Assembly (NCBI GenBank): GCA_964441775.1
Contig: CAYTVL010000026.1
Location: forward strand, 1-64,000
Source of the DNA: SYOC01 sp964441775
GTDB taxonomy: Bacteria > Desulfobacterota > Binatia > Bin18
Reading direction: 5' to 3'
Length of the DNA stretch: 64,000 nt
Both the position numbers and the translations under genes were made by a program. Of this stretch, positions 8,826-16,559 are shown piece after piece. Below the pieces are notes generated by a model. The model was not told where the DNA came from and made no database searches. It saw only the letters and a list, made by a program, of their open reading frames with translations. Numbering within the stretch: position 1 is the stretch's first letter; the number at the start of each line of letters is the position of its first letter.

Positions 8826-9479
8826 TTATTCCCGTACAACTTGTCCAAAGATGAGCCATCCTGTTACCACAAAAATCACATCGAACGCGAGTAGGACACG
8901 CAGCCACACCAGCGACCACGACTCACCGCCGAGCAGATCGCTGGTCATTTTCACTGTGGCAATCAGCAATGGAATGAGCAACGGCAGTAACATCACAGGC
9001 AATAACACCTCTCGTGCACGCGTACGCACGGCGATTGCTGACAACAGCGTACCTAGGGCAGAGAATCCGACGATGCCGAGCAGCTCAACGACTGGCAGCA
9101 TGAAGAGCCCGGGCGACCAGGTCACTCCTAACAATACTAAGGTGATCGGAGTGACGATAGCTTCAACAACGAGGAGAAACCCAACATTGCCGAGGAATTT
9201 TGCCAGAAAGAGTGAGCTGGGATCAATGGGCGTAAGCAGGAGGCCCGCAAAGCAACCACGTTCTTGTTCAAGTAGAAATCCACGTTGTAAACTCAACATG
9301 CCGGCGAATAATACCGTGACCCACAGAACAGCGGCTCCGCTCTCTGGACGTTGCGCTTGTTCTGGACTGAGGGCAAAGACAAAAACGAGAATGATGAGAA
9401 ACGACAACACGAAAAGCGACGAGAGACGTTCTTTCGTCCGCAATTCCAGCAAGACATCTTTCCAAATGATGGGCCACAT
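8826..9479 (-). CDS. ccmB: Haem exporter subunit CcmB
   Basis: A 217-residue protein with six membrane helices and the CcmB start pattern IIWKDVLLELRTKERLSSL. The internal segment FLLEQERGCFAGLLLTPID is the family hallmark that contacts the ATPase. CcmB is the permease partner of CcmA. Its ATG at 9479 overlaps the last base of the ccmA stop, so translation is coupled. Upstream in-frame codons to 9557 lie inside ccmA and are ignored. Confidence 0.93.
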   Translation of the reverse strand: MWPIIWKDVLLELRTKERLSSLFVLSFLIILVFVFALSPEQAQRPESGAAVLWVTVLFAGMLSLQRGFLLEQERGCFAGLLLTPIDPSSLFLAKFLGNVGFLLVVEAIVTPITLVLLGVTWSPGLFMLPVVELLGIVGFSALGTLLSAIAVRTRAREVLLPVMLLPLLIPLLIATVKMTSDLLGGESWSLVWLRVLLAFDVIFVVTGWLIFGQVVRE

Positions 9480-10189
9480 TATGCTGAGGGCTGAGTATAC
9501 TGTTGGTAAATGGTAGAAAACTCTTGCGCCGCTGGCAGCGGCGCGGTGGACTCCCAAACGATACGGCCGCGATGCAGAATCAGCGCTCGGCTAGCGATGT
9601 CGAGCCCCAAGGCGAAGTCGTGTGTGGTGAGCACGACGGTTTTCCCCCGATCCTTCGCCGTGACCAACACCGACTGCAACGTGGTAATGCCCCGCGCGTC
9701 GAGTCCAGCGTAGGGTTCATCGAGAAGAAAGAGATCTGGATCATGGAGCAAGGTGCGCGCAAGCGAGAGGCGTTGTTCCATGCCGCGGGAAAAGATGCGC
9801 ACCTGGGTGTCGCGCCATTGTTGCAGCCCCACTTGCTCTAAGACTTTCTCGGTACGCTCTGCGGCATTCGTAAGTTGATATGCTCGACTGTAAAAGGTCA
9901 GATTCTCTACCGGAGTGAGGTCGGGATAGAGAAAACTCTCGTGCCCCAGAAACCCCAAACGCCGACGGACGGCTGCTGCGGTTGGAACCTGGCCAAACAA
10001 TCGCAAATGTCCGGCTGAGGGTTGTAAAAGCGTCGCCAGCACCCGGAGCAAGGTGGTCTTGCCAGCGCCGTTAGGACCAAAGAGACAAACGATCTCCCCT
10101 GCGCGAACACGGCACGAGACGCCTTGGAGCACTGGGGTCCATGCGAAGGTTTTGTGCACGTTCTCGGCTTCAATGACCAAGTCTTTCAT
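9479..10189 (-). CDS. ccmA: Haem exporter ATP-binding protein CcmA
   Basis: A 236-residue ABC ATPase: Walker A GPNGAGKTT at about residues 39-47, Q-loop region GHESFLYPDLT, signature region SRGMEQRLSLART, Walker B LFLLDEPYAGLD and switch His in TTHDF. It powers CcmE release from the CcmABCD complex. It is the first gene of the ccmABCD half-operon. The 106 bases up to the divergent cspA gene must hold its promoter; I see no convincing -35/-10 pair there. Confidence 0.93.
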   Translation of the reverse strand: MKDLVIEAENVHKTFAWTPVLQGVSCRVRAGEIVCLFGPNGAGKTTLLRVLATLLQPSAGHLRLFGQVPTAAAVRRRLGFLGHESFLYPDLTPVENLTFYSRAYQLTNAAERTEKVLEQVGLQQWRDTQVRIFSRGMEQRLSLARTLLHDPDLFLLDEPYAGLDARGITTLQSVLVTAKDRGKTVVLTTHDFALGLDIASRALILHRGRIVWESTAPLPAAQEFSTIYQQYTQPSA

Positions 10190-10295
10190 GATGTAGTATA
10201 AATAAGGACTCCATGAAGAAAAAAGAGAGGTCGCAGTAAGATTCGCTTGACAAACAGCAGCAGGTCTTTTTTCATGGCGTCACAGGGAGGCGGCT

Positions 10296-10499
10296 ATGAC
10301 TGGAACGATTAAGAAAATTGTCAAAGACAAAGGGTTTGGGTTCATTACTCCGGACGAAGGCAAAGACGAAGTGTTTTTTCATCGCTCGAAACTGGCGCCC
10401 AAAATCCATTTTGAAGATCTGCGAGAAGGGGACGAAGTAGAATTTCTCGTAAGACCAGGAGAAAAAGGACCACAGGCTTTCAACCTCAAGACTCGGTAG
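10296..10499 (+). CDS. csp: Cold-shock domain protein
   Basis: A 67-residue single cold-shock domain. RNP1 is present as KGFGFITPDEG and RNP2 as DEVFFHRS; the ending FNLKTR is normal. It binds single-stranded RNA/DNA as an antiterminator or chaperone. A GGAGG site lies eight bases before the ATG, and TTGACA at 10247-10252 is a possible -35 box without a good -10. The gene is embedded in the opposite orientation between two halves of the ccm operon, and its last 14 bases overlap the end of the convergent ccmI-like gene. Confidence 0.92.
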   Translation: MTGTIKKIVKDKGFGFITPDEGKDEVFFHRSKLAPKIHFEDLREGDEVEFLVRPGEKGPQAFNLKTR

Positions 10500-10827
10500 C
10501 AGCGCTTATGGCGCGCTCCCTTGCGGCGCGTGGCTGCGGCGCGCCGTTGACGGTATCTAATTGCGCCAGAGCTTCTAAAGCGCGAGCCTCATATTTTTCG
10601 TGGATTGCGAGATAATCCTCCTGGGTGAGCTTGCCCATTTGCAGGTCAAACTCGGCTTCTTTAATGGCGGCATACGCCTCGGTCTTTTGTTTCTCCCAGC
10701 GGGCAAACTCCGCGTCGGGTTCCAGCTCGGCCTCCTGGTTCTCGTCTCGCGTTAATAACGGAGACGCAACAAACGCCGCGACGGCGCTGATAAAAAGTAA
10801 ACCGGTTAAGTAGAGGAGGAAGGTCAT
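10486..10827 (-). CDS. CcmI-like membrane-anchored protein
   Basis: A 113-residue protein: one N-terminal membrane helix (TFLLYLTGLLFISAVAAFVASPLL), then a charged helical segment AEFARWEKQKTEAYAAIKEAEFDLQMGKLTQEDY and an Ala-rich end. This matches the N-terminal part of CcmI/CycH-type proteins and of the short cytochrome c biogenesis proteins found next to ccmH in deltaproteobacteria. The TPR half of enterobacterial CcmH/CcmI is missing. It starts 30 bases after ccmH, and its 3' end overlaps cspA tail-to-tail by 14 bases. Confidence 0.7.
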   Translation of the reverse strand: MTFLLYLTGLLFISAVAAFVASPLLTRDENQEAELEPDAEFARWEKQKTEAYAAIKEAEFDLQMGKLTQEDYLAIHEKYEARALEALAQLDTVNGAPQPRAARERAISAATES

Positions 10828-10857
10828 AGGCGATTCTTCTGACAAGGAACAGGTAGT

Positions 10858-11451
10858 TTACCCTTCAAATGATTCCAGTTCTTTCTTGAGCTGCTCCCGA
10901 TACACATCGGTTGAAGACGAGATCGGATGTGGCTCAGCGCTGTCAGCTTGTGGTCGCCGAGCCCAGCGGAAGCTCATGAGCCCGATGAGGACGCCACCAG
11001 CGAGAAGTGCGGCAAAGGGAGTAACCCATGCCGCTAAATTGAAGCCCGTCGTCGTTGGGGCCGAGAGCACTTTTTCTCCGTAGCGGGACACGAAGGACGT
11101 GGTGATTTCTTCTTTCCCTTGTCCTTGTGCAGTCAGTTCGGCAATGGTTTTCTTGGCGGGCACGGCAAAACCACACTGGAGATGGTTGCAACTGTGCACG
11201 GTTAAGCCGCAACCGCACTGACACGTCAGCGCCTCCTCAACTTCCTGCGTTGTAGCAGCGAGGACGTCCATTGGGAAACTGTAAAGCCACAAGCCACAGG
11301 CCACAGGCAACAAGCAAAAATGTAGAAAGCGAGAGGGGTAACGTGCGCTGCGCGCACGACTTTTCAACACGTCATGATTCTCGTGCGCAGACCGCACGCT
11401 ACGGACTCTGCACACCACGCACCACGCATCACGCAAGAAAGCAAGTTTCAT
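10858..11451 (-). CDS. ccmH: Cytochrome c maturation protein CcmH with a CxCxC motif
   Basis: The core from residue about 65 is a CcmH/CycL/NrfF domain: TTQEVEEALTCQCGCGLTVH with the redox cysteines, more Cys in SCNHLQCG, then ITTSFVSRYGEKVLSAP and a C-terminal membrane helix (AAWVTPFAALLAGGVLIGLM). CcmH keeps apocytochrome cysteines reduced for CcmF. The usual LRCxxCQ is replaced by CQCGC, a variant also known outside the gammaproteobacteria. The first 60 codons are unusual, made of repeat words and palindromes (see 11285-11400), so the true start is uncertain. ATG 11451, 11 bases after ccmF, is used here; ATG 11271 would remove the signal peptide. Confidence 0.85.
   Translation of the reverse strand: MKLAFLRDAWCVVCRVRSVRSAHENHDVLKSRARSARYPSRFLHFCLLPVACGLWLYSFPMDVLAATTQEVEEALTCQCGCGLTVHSCNHLQCGFAVPAKKTIAELTAQGQGKEEITTSFVSRYGEKVLSAPTTTGFNLAAWVTPFAALLAGGVLIGLMSFRWARRPQADSAEPHPISSSTDVYREQLKKELESFEG
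11285..11400. repeat. Palindromes and word repeats forming the CcmH leader
   Basis: This stretch contains the word repeat gccacaagccacaggccaca (11282-11301), the palindrome CGTGCGCTGCGCGCACG (11342-11358) and a GTGCG/CGCAC hairpin (11383-11397). All lie inside the first 60 codons of ccmH. Read in frame on the minus strand, the word repeat encodes LLPVACGLWLYS, the hydrophobic core of the apparent signal peptide. Confidence 0.6.
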
Positions 11452-11462
11452 AGCGTTCCGTC

Positions 11463-13463
11463 TTAGTTTGTCACCGAGTCTCTCGCCAATTCCGCCTGAG
11501 GACGCGCCAAGGCCAAGGCGTGACGCTCAGCTGGATTCGGCAGCATCGTCACACAGGCCCCAAGGACGAGCAGGATGCCGCCAATCCACAGCCACGACTG
11601 CAACGGATTCACAAAAATCTGGAAAGTCGCGAGGCCCGAAGCCTCATCATAGCCGCCTAGGACGACATACAAATCATCGCGTAAGGTCGGACGGATCGCG
11701 ACTTCCGTCGCGGGTTGCTGTTGTCTTTTGTAGAAGCGTTTTTCCGGATGCATGGCGGCGATTGGCTGACCGTCGAGAGAGACTTCTAGCTCAGCAATTT
11801 GCGAAAAGATATGGGGAGTATCATGGTCTTGGATGCCTTTGTACTGGAGTTGATAGCGGCCAGCCTCAACGGCCCCTCCAGGTTGCAAAGAAATCTGCCG
11901 CTCGATCTTGAAGAACGATGAGCCAGCCACGCCGATGAAAATCAGGACGACGCCGATATGAACAATGTACCCACCGTAGCGGCGCGGATTTTTGCTCACC
12001 AATTGCCCCAGCGCCCGGGTCGCACTCTCGTGGAGAATCGCTTGCCGAGTCCGCGTCCCGCGAATGTACTCCGAGAAAATCGTGCCAAGGACAAACCCCG
12101 ACAACGAAAGAATAGTGATCGCGTAATAGTTGCGGTATCCCAACGTAAAAAACGCGACTCCCGCCACGAGCCCCACGAGCAATGGGGTCGTGAAATTTCG
12201 GCGCAGACTTTTCATGCTGGCGCGACGCCACGCGATGATCGGCCCTACTCCAGTGAGCAGGAGGAGCAACACCCCCAACGGTCCATTCACTTTGTTAAAG
12301 AACGGCGGACCTACGGTAATTTTCACGCCGCGTACCCATTCGGAGAGCACGGGGAAAACCGTGCCCCAAAAAGTGGCGAAGGCCAATCCCACTAGCACCC
12401 AATTATTAAGCAAGAAGGCGGCTTCTCGGGAGAGCACGGAGTCCAGTTCATTCTCGCTCTTGAGATCAGGAAGGCGATACAAAAGTAATCCCAGAGCCAC
12501 GCACAGTTCTACAATGAGGAAGGCCATGAAATAGGGACCGAGCCCCGACTGCGTGAAGGAATGCACGGAGGAAATGACGCCGCTGCGGGTGAGGAAGGTG
12601 CCAAAGATCGTTAACGAGAAGGTGAGAATCACCAGCACTATGTTCCAGACCTTCAACATGTTCTTCTTTTCCTGGATCATGACCGAGTGCAGGTAGGCGG
12701 TCGCAGTGAACCACGGCATGATCGCCGCGTTTTCCACCGGGTCCCACGCCCAATACCCGCCCCAGCCGAGCACTTCGTAGGCCCAGCGTCCGCCGAGCAT
12801 GTTGCCCACGGATAAGAAAAACCAAGAGGTTAGGGCCCACCGGCGGGTCGTGCGAATCCACACGTCCCCCAGCTTTCCGGTCACGAGCGCGGCAATGGCA
12901 AAAGCAAACGGCACCGAGGCGCTCACATACCCAAGATACAAGGAGGGCGGATGAATGGTCATCCAATAGTTTTGTAGTAAGGGATTCAGATCCGAGCCTT
13001 CTCGCGGTGTGAACGCAAGCCGCTCGAACGGGGGCGTCACAAAGCACAGCAGGCCCAAGAAGAAGAGCGCGATGGTCATCAAGGTAGCCGTTACATACGG
13101 CATGAGTTCTCGGTGCTTATGTCTATTTTGTATATGGACAATAGTAGAAAATAAATTCAGGATAAATGTCCAAAAGAGCAACGAGCCCTTCTGCCCACCC
13201 CAAAGCGCGGCAATGGTATATTGCAGCGGAAGCGTGGAGCTTGAATACGAGGAGACATATTCAAGATTAAAATCTCGGGTGAGCAAGGCGTGGAGTAGTG
13301 CGACCACCGCCATGACAACACAGCCAAAGACCGCGTACGCTGCATGGACGCCACTCGCAATCCACTGCGGGCGCTGCCGCAATGCTCCCCATAAGCTAGT
13401 GAACAGAGCGTACACGGCGAGCAGAAAGGCGAGGTACAGCGCAAGAGAGCCTAAATGTGTCAT
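11463..13463 (-). CDS. ccmF: Haem lyase subunit CcmF
   Basis: A 666-residue polytopic membrane protein of the WWD family, normal in length for CcmF (about 640-680). It carries the WWD-type signature as WGGYWAWDPVENAAIMPWF and the flanking histidine segments MTIHPPSLYLGYVS and SSVHSFTQSGLGPYF. About 15 membrane helices are apparent, with a periplasmic domain before the last helix (SLQPGGAVEAGRYQLQYKG). CcmF takes haem from holo-CcmE and attaches it to apocytochromes with CcmH. It starts 50 bases after ccmE and runs into ccmH with an 11-base gap. Confidence 0.95.
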   Translation of the reverse strand: MTHLGSLALYLAFLLAVYALFTSLWGALRQRPQWIASGVHAAYAVFGCVVMAVVALLHALLTRDFNLEYVSSYSSSTLPLQYTIAALWGGQKGSLLFWTFILNLFSTIVHIQNRHKHRELMPYVTATLMTIALFFLGLLCFVTPPFERLAFTPREGSDLNPLLQNYWMTIHPPSLYLGYVSASVPFAFAIAALVTGKLGDVWIRTTRRWALTSWFFLSVGNMLGGRWAYEVLGWGGYWAWDPVENAAIMPWFTATAYLHSVMIQEKKNMLKVWNIVLVILTFSLTIFGTFLTRSGVISSVHSFTQSGLGPYFMAFLIVELCVALGLLLYRLPDLKSENELDSVLSREAAFLLNNWVLVGLAFATFWGTVFPVLSEWVRGVKITVGPPFFNKVNGPLGVLLLLLTGVGPIIAWRRASMKSLRRNFTTPLLVGLVAGVAFFTLGYRNYYAITILSLSGFVLGTIFSEYIRGTRTRQAILHESATRALGQLVSKNPRRYGGYIVHIGVVLIFIGVAGSSFFKIERQISLQPGGAVEAGRYQLQYKGIQDHDTPHIFSQIAELEVSLDGQPIAAMHPEKRFYKRQQQPATEVAIRPTLRDDLYVVLGGYDEASGLATFQIFVNPLQSWLWIGGILLVLGACVTMLPNPAERHALALARPQAELARDSVTN

Positions 13464-13513
13464 GATGAAAGCGTCCAGAGAAAAATTCCACTGCTGGCAA
13501 CAACGTTTAGCAG

Positions 13514-13966
13514 TTATGGGTTAGTAGAAGTTGCCGCCTTCGCTTGGGTGGCGGCTTTTTCTGGCTCATATTTTGAAGGACAACTCGTCATCAACGTTTT
13601 CGCCAGGAGCGCGTGCTCAGCACTGTAACGCCCCTCGACAATCACATCCCGTCCTTCAGCGAACATGTCAGGAAGAATCCCTTGATAACGGACCGGAATA
13701 CCACTAGGCTGAATTATAGTTCCAGCTTGTTCTTTAAACGGTCCGAGGACAAAATGCAGTTGCAAGTCTTTGGGATCCCAGTGGATGGACCCAGCTTGCA
13801 CGCGACCAGCGAGACGTACGCCTTCATTGGCGAACGCCTCCTTTTGGGGTAAGAATTCTTCGATCGTGAGGTAGTAATTGCTAGTTTCTCGGATGCCGGT
13901 ATAAATCAGGTAAGCAACTGCTCCAACAACCAAGAAAACTCCCAGAAGAAATCGATATTTTGCCAT
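13514..13966 (-). CDS. ccmE: Haem chaperone CcmE, Cys-type (CxxxY)
   Basis: A 150-residue protein: an N-terminal membrane anchor (FLLGVFLVVGAVAYLIYTG), then an OB-fold domain with VRLAGRVQAGSIHW and PVRYQGILPDMFAEGRDVIVEG. The haem-binding position, His in the common HDENY motif, is Cys129 here within CPSKY (C-x3-Y). CxxxY CcmE proteins are known from Desulfovibrio and archaea, where the haem is bound through the cysteine (System I*). First gene of the ccm run, divergent from ffh. Confidence 0.92.
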   Translation of the reverse strand: MAKYRFLLGVFLVVGAVAYLIYTGIRETSNYYLTIEEFLPQKEAFANEGVRLAGRVQAGSIHWDPKDLQLHFVLGPFKEQAGTIIQPSGIPVRYQGILPDMFAEGRDVIVEGRYSAEHALLAKTLMTSCPSKYEPEKAATQAKAATSTNP

Positions 13967-14032
13967 GACGCGTCTCTCTCACAGCTACCCCATTTCCCAT
14001 GTCCGTGCAAGGAAGGGGCTCTTACGAATTGA

Positions 14033-14059
14033 TTGACTTTCTGTAGGGGTTTCTATATG
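14033..14059 (+). promoter_or_regulatory. Possible promoter of the ffh operon
   Basis: TTGACT at 14033-14038 and TATATG at 14054-14059 resemble sigma-70 boxes, with a short 15-base spacing, about 50 bases before the ffh start in the region shared with divergent ccmE. Only consensus resemblance and position support it. Confidence 0.3.
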
Positions 14060-14111
14060 TGAGGAGAGCCTAACGACTTTGTTTGTTCTTGTGTGATAAG
14101 TATGAGTCGCC

Positions 14112-15467
14112 ATGTTTGAATCCCTCGGAGAAAAGCTCGACGCCGTTTTCCGTCGCCTCCGTGGTCACGGGACACTGACGGAAAAAAACATCGAGGAAGC
14201 GCTGCGTGAAGTGCGCCTCGCGCTGCTCGAAGCCGATGTCAATTTTCGCGTCGTTAAAGAATTTGTCGAACGGGTCAAGACCCAATCTCTGGGCCAAGAA
14301 GTGTTGGCCAGCCTTTCTCCTGGTCAACAAGTCGTCAAGATCGTTCATAATGAACTCGTAGAACTGCTTGGCGGGCAAAGCGCTCAGTTGGACCTCGCCA
14401 CCCCTCCACCAGCGGTCCTCATGCTCGTGGGACTTAACGGCTCAGGAAAGACCACAAGCGCTGGCAAGCTGGCCCGATACTTGAAGCTCGAACTCAAACG
14501 CTCGCCTTATCTGATCCCTGCCGATATCCAACGACCTGCCGCCATCGAGCAGCTCCGTATTATTGCCTCAGATATTGGCGTGGCGATCCACCCCACGCCA
14601 ACGGATGGGCCTGCTACTAACCCAGTAACGGTGACGACTGAAGGGATCGAAGCAGCGCGTCGTCAAGGGTACGATACTGTTATCATCGACACTGCTGGCC
14701 GCTTACAGGTCAATGAAGAACTGATGGCGGAATTGGAGCGCATGAAAGCCGCGGCAAAGCCCCATCAGATCTTGTTTGTCGCTGACGCCATGACTGGCCA
14801 GGAAGCGGTGAATGTCGCAAGCGGGTTTCACAGCAGGCTCAGCCTTGACGGCGTGATCTTGACTAAGGTAGAAGGCGACGCGAGAGGCGGCGCTGCGCTT
14901 TCGCTTCGGGCCGTGACCGGGAAACCTATCCTCTTCATCGGCGTTGGAGAAAAATCCGACGCGTTCGAGCCCTTCTATCCGGACCGTGCTGCATCTCGTA
15001 TTCTCGGCATGGGAGATGTGCTCTCGTTAATCGAGAAGGCGGAAAAGGTCTACGATCAGAAGCAAGCGGAAATTCTCGAAAAGAAACTCCGGAAAAATCA
15101 ATTCACACTCGAAGATTTCTCCGAGCAAATGCGGATGTTGAAAAAGATGGGATCGATGACCGACCTGCTGGCCATGCTCCCCGGCGGCAAGAAGCTGATG
15201 CAGGGGGCGGACATGACAGCCGCCGAAAAAGAGTTTAAGCATATTGAAGCAATTATTTGTTCGATGACCAAAGAAGAACGACGAAAGCCCGAGATTCTCA
15301 ACGGCAGCCGCCGGCGTCGAATTGCGGTTGGGAGCGGCACCTCGGTGGCGGAGGTAAATCGCTTTCTCAAGCAATACCTGGAAGCCAAAAAAATGATGAG
15401 AAAAATAACCCAGTTAGGGATGGGCAAAATGGGACGGGGCGTCCCTTCCATCTGGGGAAACGGATAA
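14112..15467 (+). CDS. ffh: Signal recognition particle GTPase Ffh (SRP54)
   Basis: A 451-residue protein with all three SRP54 parts: the N domain (residues 1-95), the G domain with GLNGSGKTTSAGKLARYL, DIQRPAAIEQL, DTAGRLQVNEEL and TKVEGDARGGAALS, and the M domain from about 325 with FTLEDFSEQMRMLKKMGSM, INGSRR-like LNGSRRRRIAVGSGTS and a Met-rich end. It binds 4.5S RNA and signal peptides and delivers ribosomes to FtsY at the membrane. First gene of an operon with rpsP. Confidence 0.97.
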   Translation: MFESLGEKLDAVFRRLRGHGTLTEKNIEEALREVRLALLEADVNFRVVKEFVERVKTQSLGQEVLASLSPGQQVVKIVHNELVELLGGQSAQLDLATPPPAVLMLVGLNGSGKTTSAGKLARYLKLELKRSPYLIPADIQRPAAIEQLRIIASDIGVAIHPTPTDGPATNPVTVTTEGIEAARRQGYDTVIIDTAGRLQVNEELMAELERMKAAAKPHQILFVADAMTGQEAVNVASGFHSRLSLDGVILTKVEGDARGGAALSLRAVTGKPILFIGVGEKSDAFEPFYPDRAASRILGMGDVLSLIEKAEKVYDQKQAEILEKKLRKNQFTLEDFSEQMRMLKKMGSMTDLLAMLPGGKKLMQGADMTAAEKEFKHIEAIICSMTKEERRKPEILNGSRRRRIAVGSGTSVAEVNRFLKQYLEAKKMMRKITQLGMGKMGRGVPSIWGNG

Positions 15468-15487
15468 AACGGCAGCAAAGGAGACCT

Positions 15488-15736
15488 ATGGTAAGAATTA
15501 GACTCGCCCGTCACGGGGCGAAAAAGAAGCCATTCTATCGTATCGTGGTAGCCGATTCACACTCGCCACGAGATGGCCGCTACATTGACCAAGTCGGCTA
15601 TTATGATCCTACGAAGAATCCGGCAATTGTAGAACTGAAAAAAGAGAAGCTCGATCGTTGGTTGCAACATGGAGCCCAGCCAAGCGAAACAGTTGCGCAA
15701 TTGATCAAGAGAGCTGAAAAAGTAGCGGCAGCTTGA
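15488..15736 (+). CDS. rpsP: Ribosomal protein S16
   Basis: An 82-residue protein, MVRIRLARHGAKKKPFYRIV followed by VADSHSPRDGRYIDQVGYYDP, the full S16 signature at the normal length. It is required for 30S assembly. The ATG at 15488 has AAGGAG seven bases upstream, 20 bases after the ffh stop. The reading frame stays open upstream to 15257 only because it overlaps ffh. Confidence 0.97.
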   Translation: MVRIRLARHGAKKKPFYRIVVADSHSPRDGRYIDQVGYYDPTKNPAIVELKKEKLDRWLQHGAQPSETVAQLIKRAEKVAAA

Positions 15737-15761
15737 ATCTGCGGGGGGAGGGGAGAACGCT

Positions 15762-15998
15762 ATGAAGGATCTCGTCTTATACTTAGCCAAGGCTTTGGTA
15801 AATCACCCTGACGAAGTTGAGGTGAAAGAAATTCAAGGCGAGACCGCCGCGATTCTCGAACTGCGGGTGGCCAAGGATGACCTCGGACGTATTATCGGAA
15901 AGCAAGGACGAACCGCAAAATCCATCCGGACGTTACTCAATGCAGTTGCTTCGCGAACGAATCGCAAAATTGTCCTTGAAATCGTCGAAGAGAAGTAA
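15762..15998 (+). CDS. khpA: KH-domain RNA-binding protein KhpA
   Basis: A 78-residue single KH domain (YlqC/KhpA family). The GxxG loop is present as DLGRIIGKQGRTAKSIRTLL, followed by NRKIVLEIVEEK. It binds RNA, usually as a partner of KhpB/Jag. Its place between rpsP and rimM is the standard one in many bacteria. A GGGGAGGGGAG-type purine run precedes the ATG. Confidence 0.95.
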   Translation: MKDLVLYLAKALVNHPDEVEVKEIQGETAAILELRVAKDDLGRIIGKQGRTAKSIRTLLNAVASRTNRKIVLEIVEEK

Positions 15999-16518
15999 CG
16001 CGTCAAGCGAGCCCCAAGGGATTCCCTTGGGCCGCTTGGTCAACACCCACGGAGTGCGTGGGGAATTGCGATTTCTTCCCTACGCGTTTCCTTGTTCAAC
16101 TTTGCAGACAGGTCTCACCGTGTCTCTTCTGGGGCGTGATGGGCAGGTGCGCCATTTGATCGTGGAAGGTGTTCGCACCCATGCCCCGTATCGGCTTATT
16201 CGCCTACAGGGAATCGTGTCTCTTGAGCAGGCGCAAGCCTTGTGCGATTCCGTTCTCTCTGTCGAGGATCATGTGCTTCCTCCTCTGCAAGACGGAGAAT
16301 TTTACTACTATCAAGTCATCGGCCTGGACGTTGTCACCAATACTGGCGAGCCCATTGGGTCAATTGCTCACGTTTTTTTCACTGGCGGCCACGATGTCTG
16401 GGTGGTGCGGCAAGGGACGACCGAACATATGATTCCGGTGACCGACGAGATTGTCCGTTCCATCGATCTTGCCGGCAAGCGGGCAGTTATCAAGCCCTTA
16501 CCGGGGCTCCTTGAGTAG
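15940..16518 (+). CDS. rimM: 16S rRNA processing protein RimM
   Basis: The RimM domain begins IPLGRLVNTHGVRGELRFLP, and the PRC-barrel part follows with YYQVIGLDVVTNTGEPIGSI and VWVVRQGTTEHMIPVTDEIV. RimM assists 30S head assembly with S19. The start is not clear. The frame is open to 15877 inside khpA; ATG 15940 is the last ATG before the domain and gives 192 residues with about 28 extra ones. A TTG at 16024 with AAGGGA upstream would start just inside the first strand. The gene therefore overlaps khpA or has a non-ATG start. Confidence 0.9.
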   Translation: MQLLRERIAKLSLKSSKRSNASSEPQGIPLGRLVNTHGVRGELRFLPYAFPCSTLQTGLTVSLLGRDGQVRHLIVEGVRTHAPYRLIRLQGIVSLEQAQALCDSVLSVEDHVLPPLQDGEFYYYQVIGLDVVTNTGEPIGSIAHVFFTGGHDVWVVRQGTTEHMIPVTDEIVRSIDLAGKRAVIKPLPGLLE

Positions 16519-16559
16519 CAGCCTCACTCTCCACTGACGACAATTCACAATGGTCCGCC

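Noticed and set aside
8683..9516. Plus-strand open frame of 277 residues
   Set aside because: Antisense to ccmC and ccmB, which are certain; no domain in this frame.
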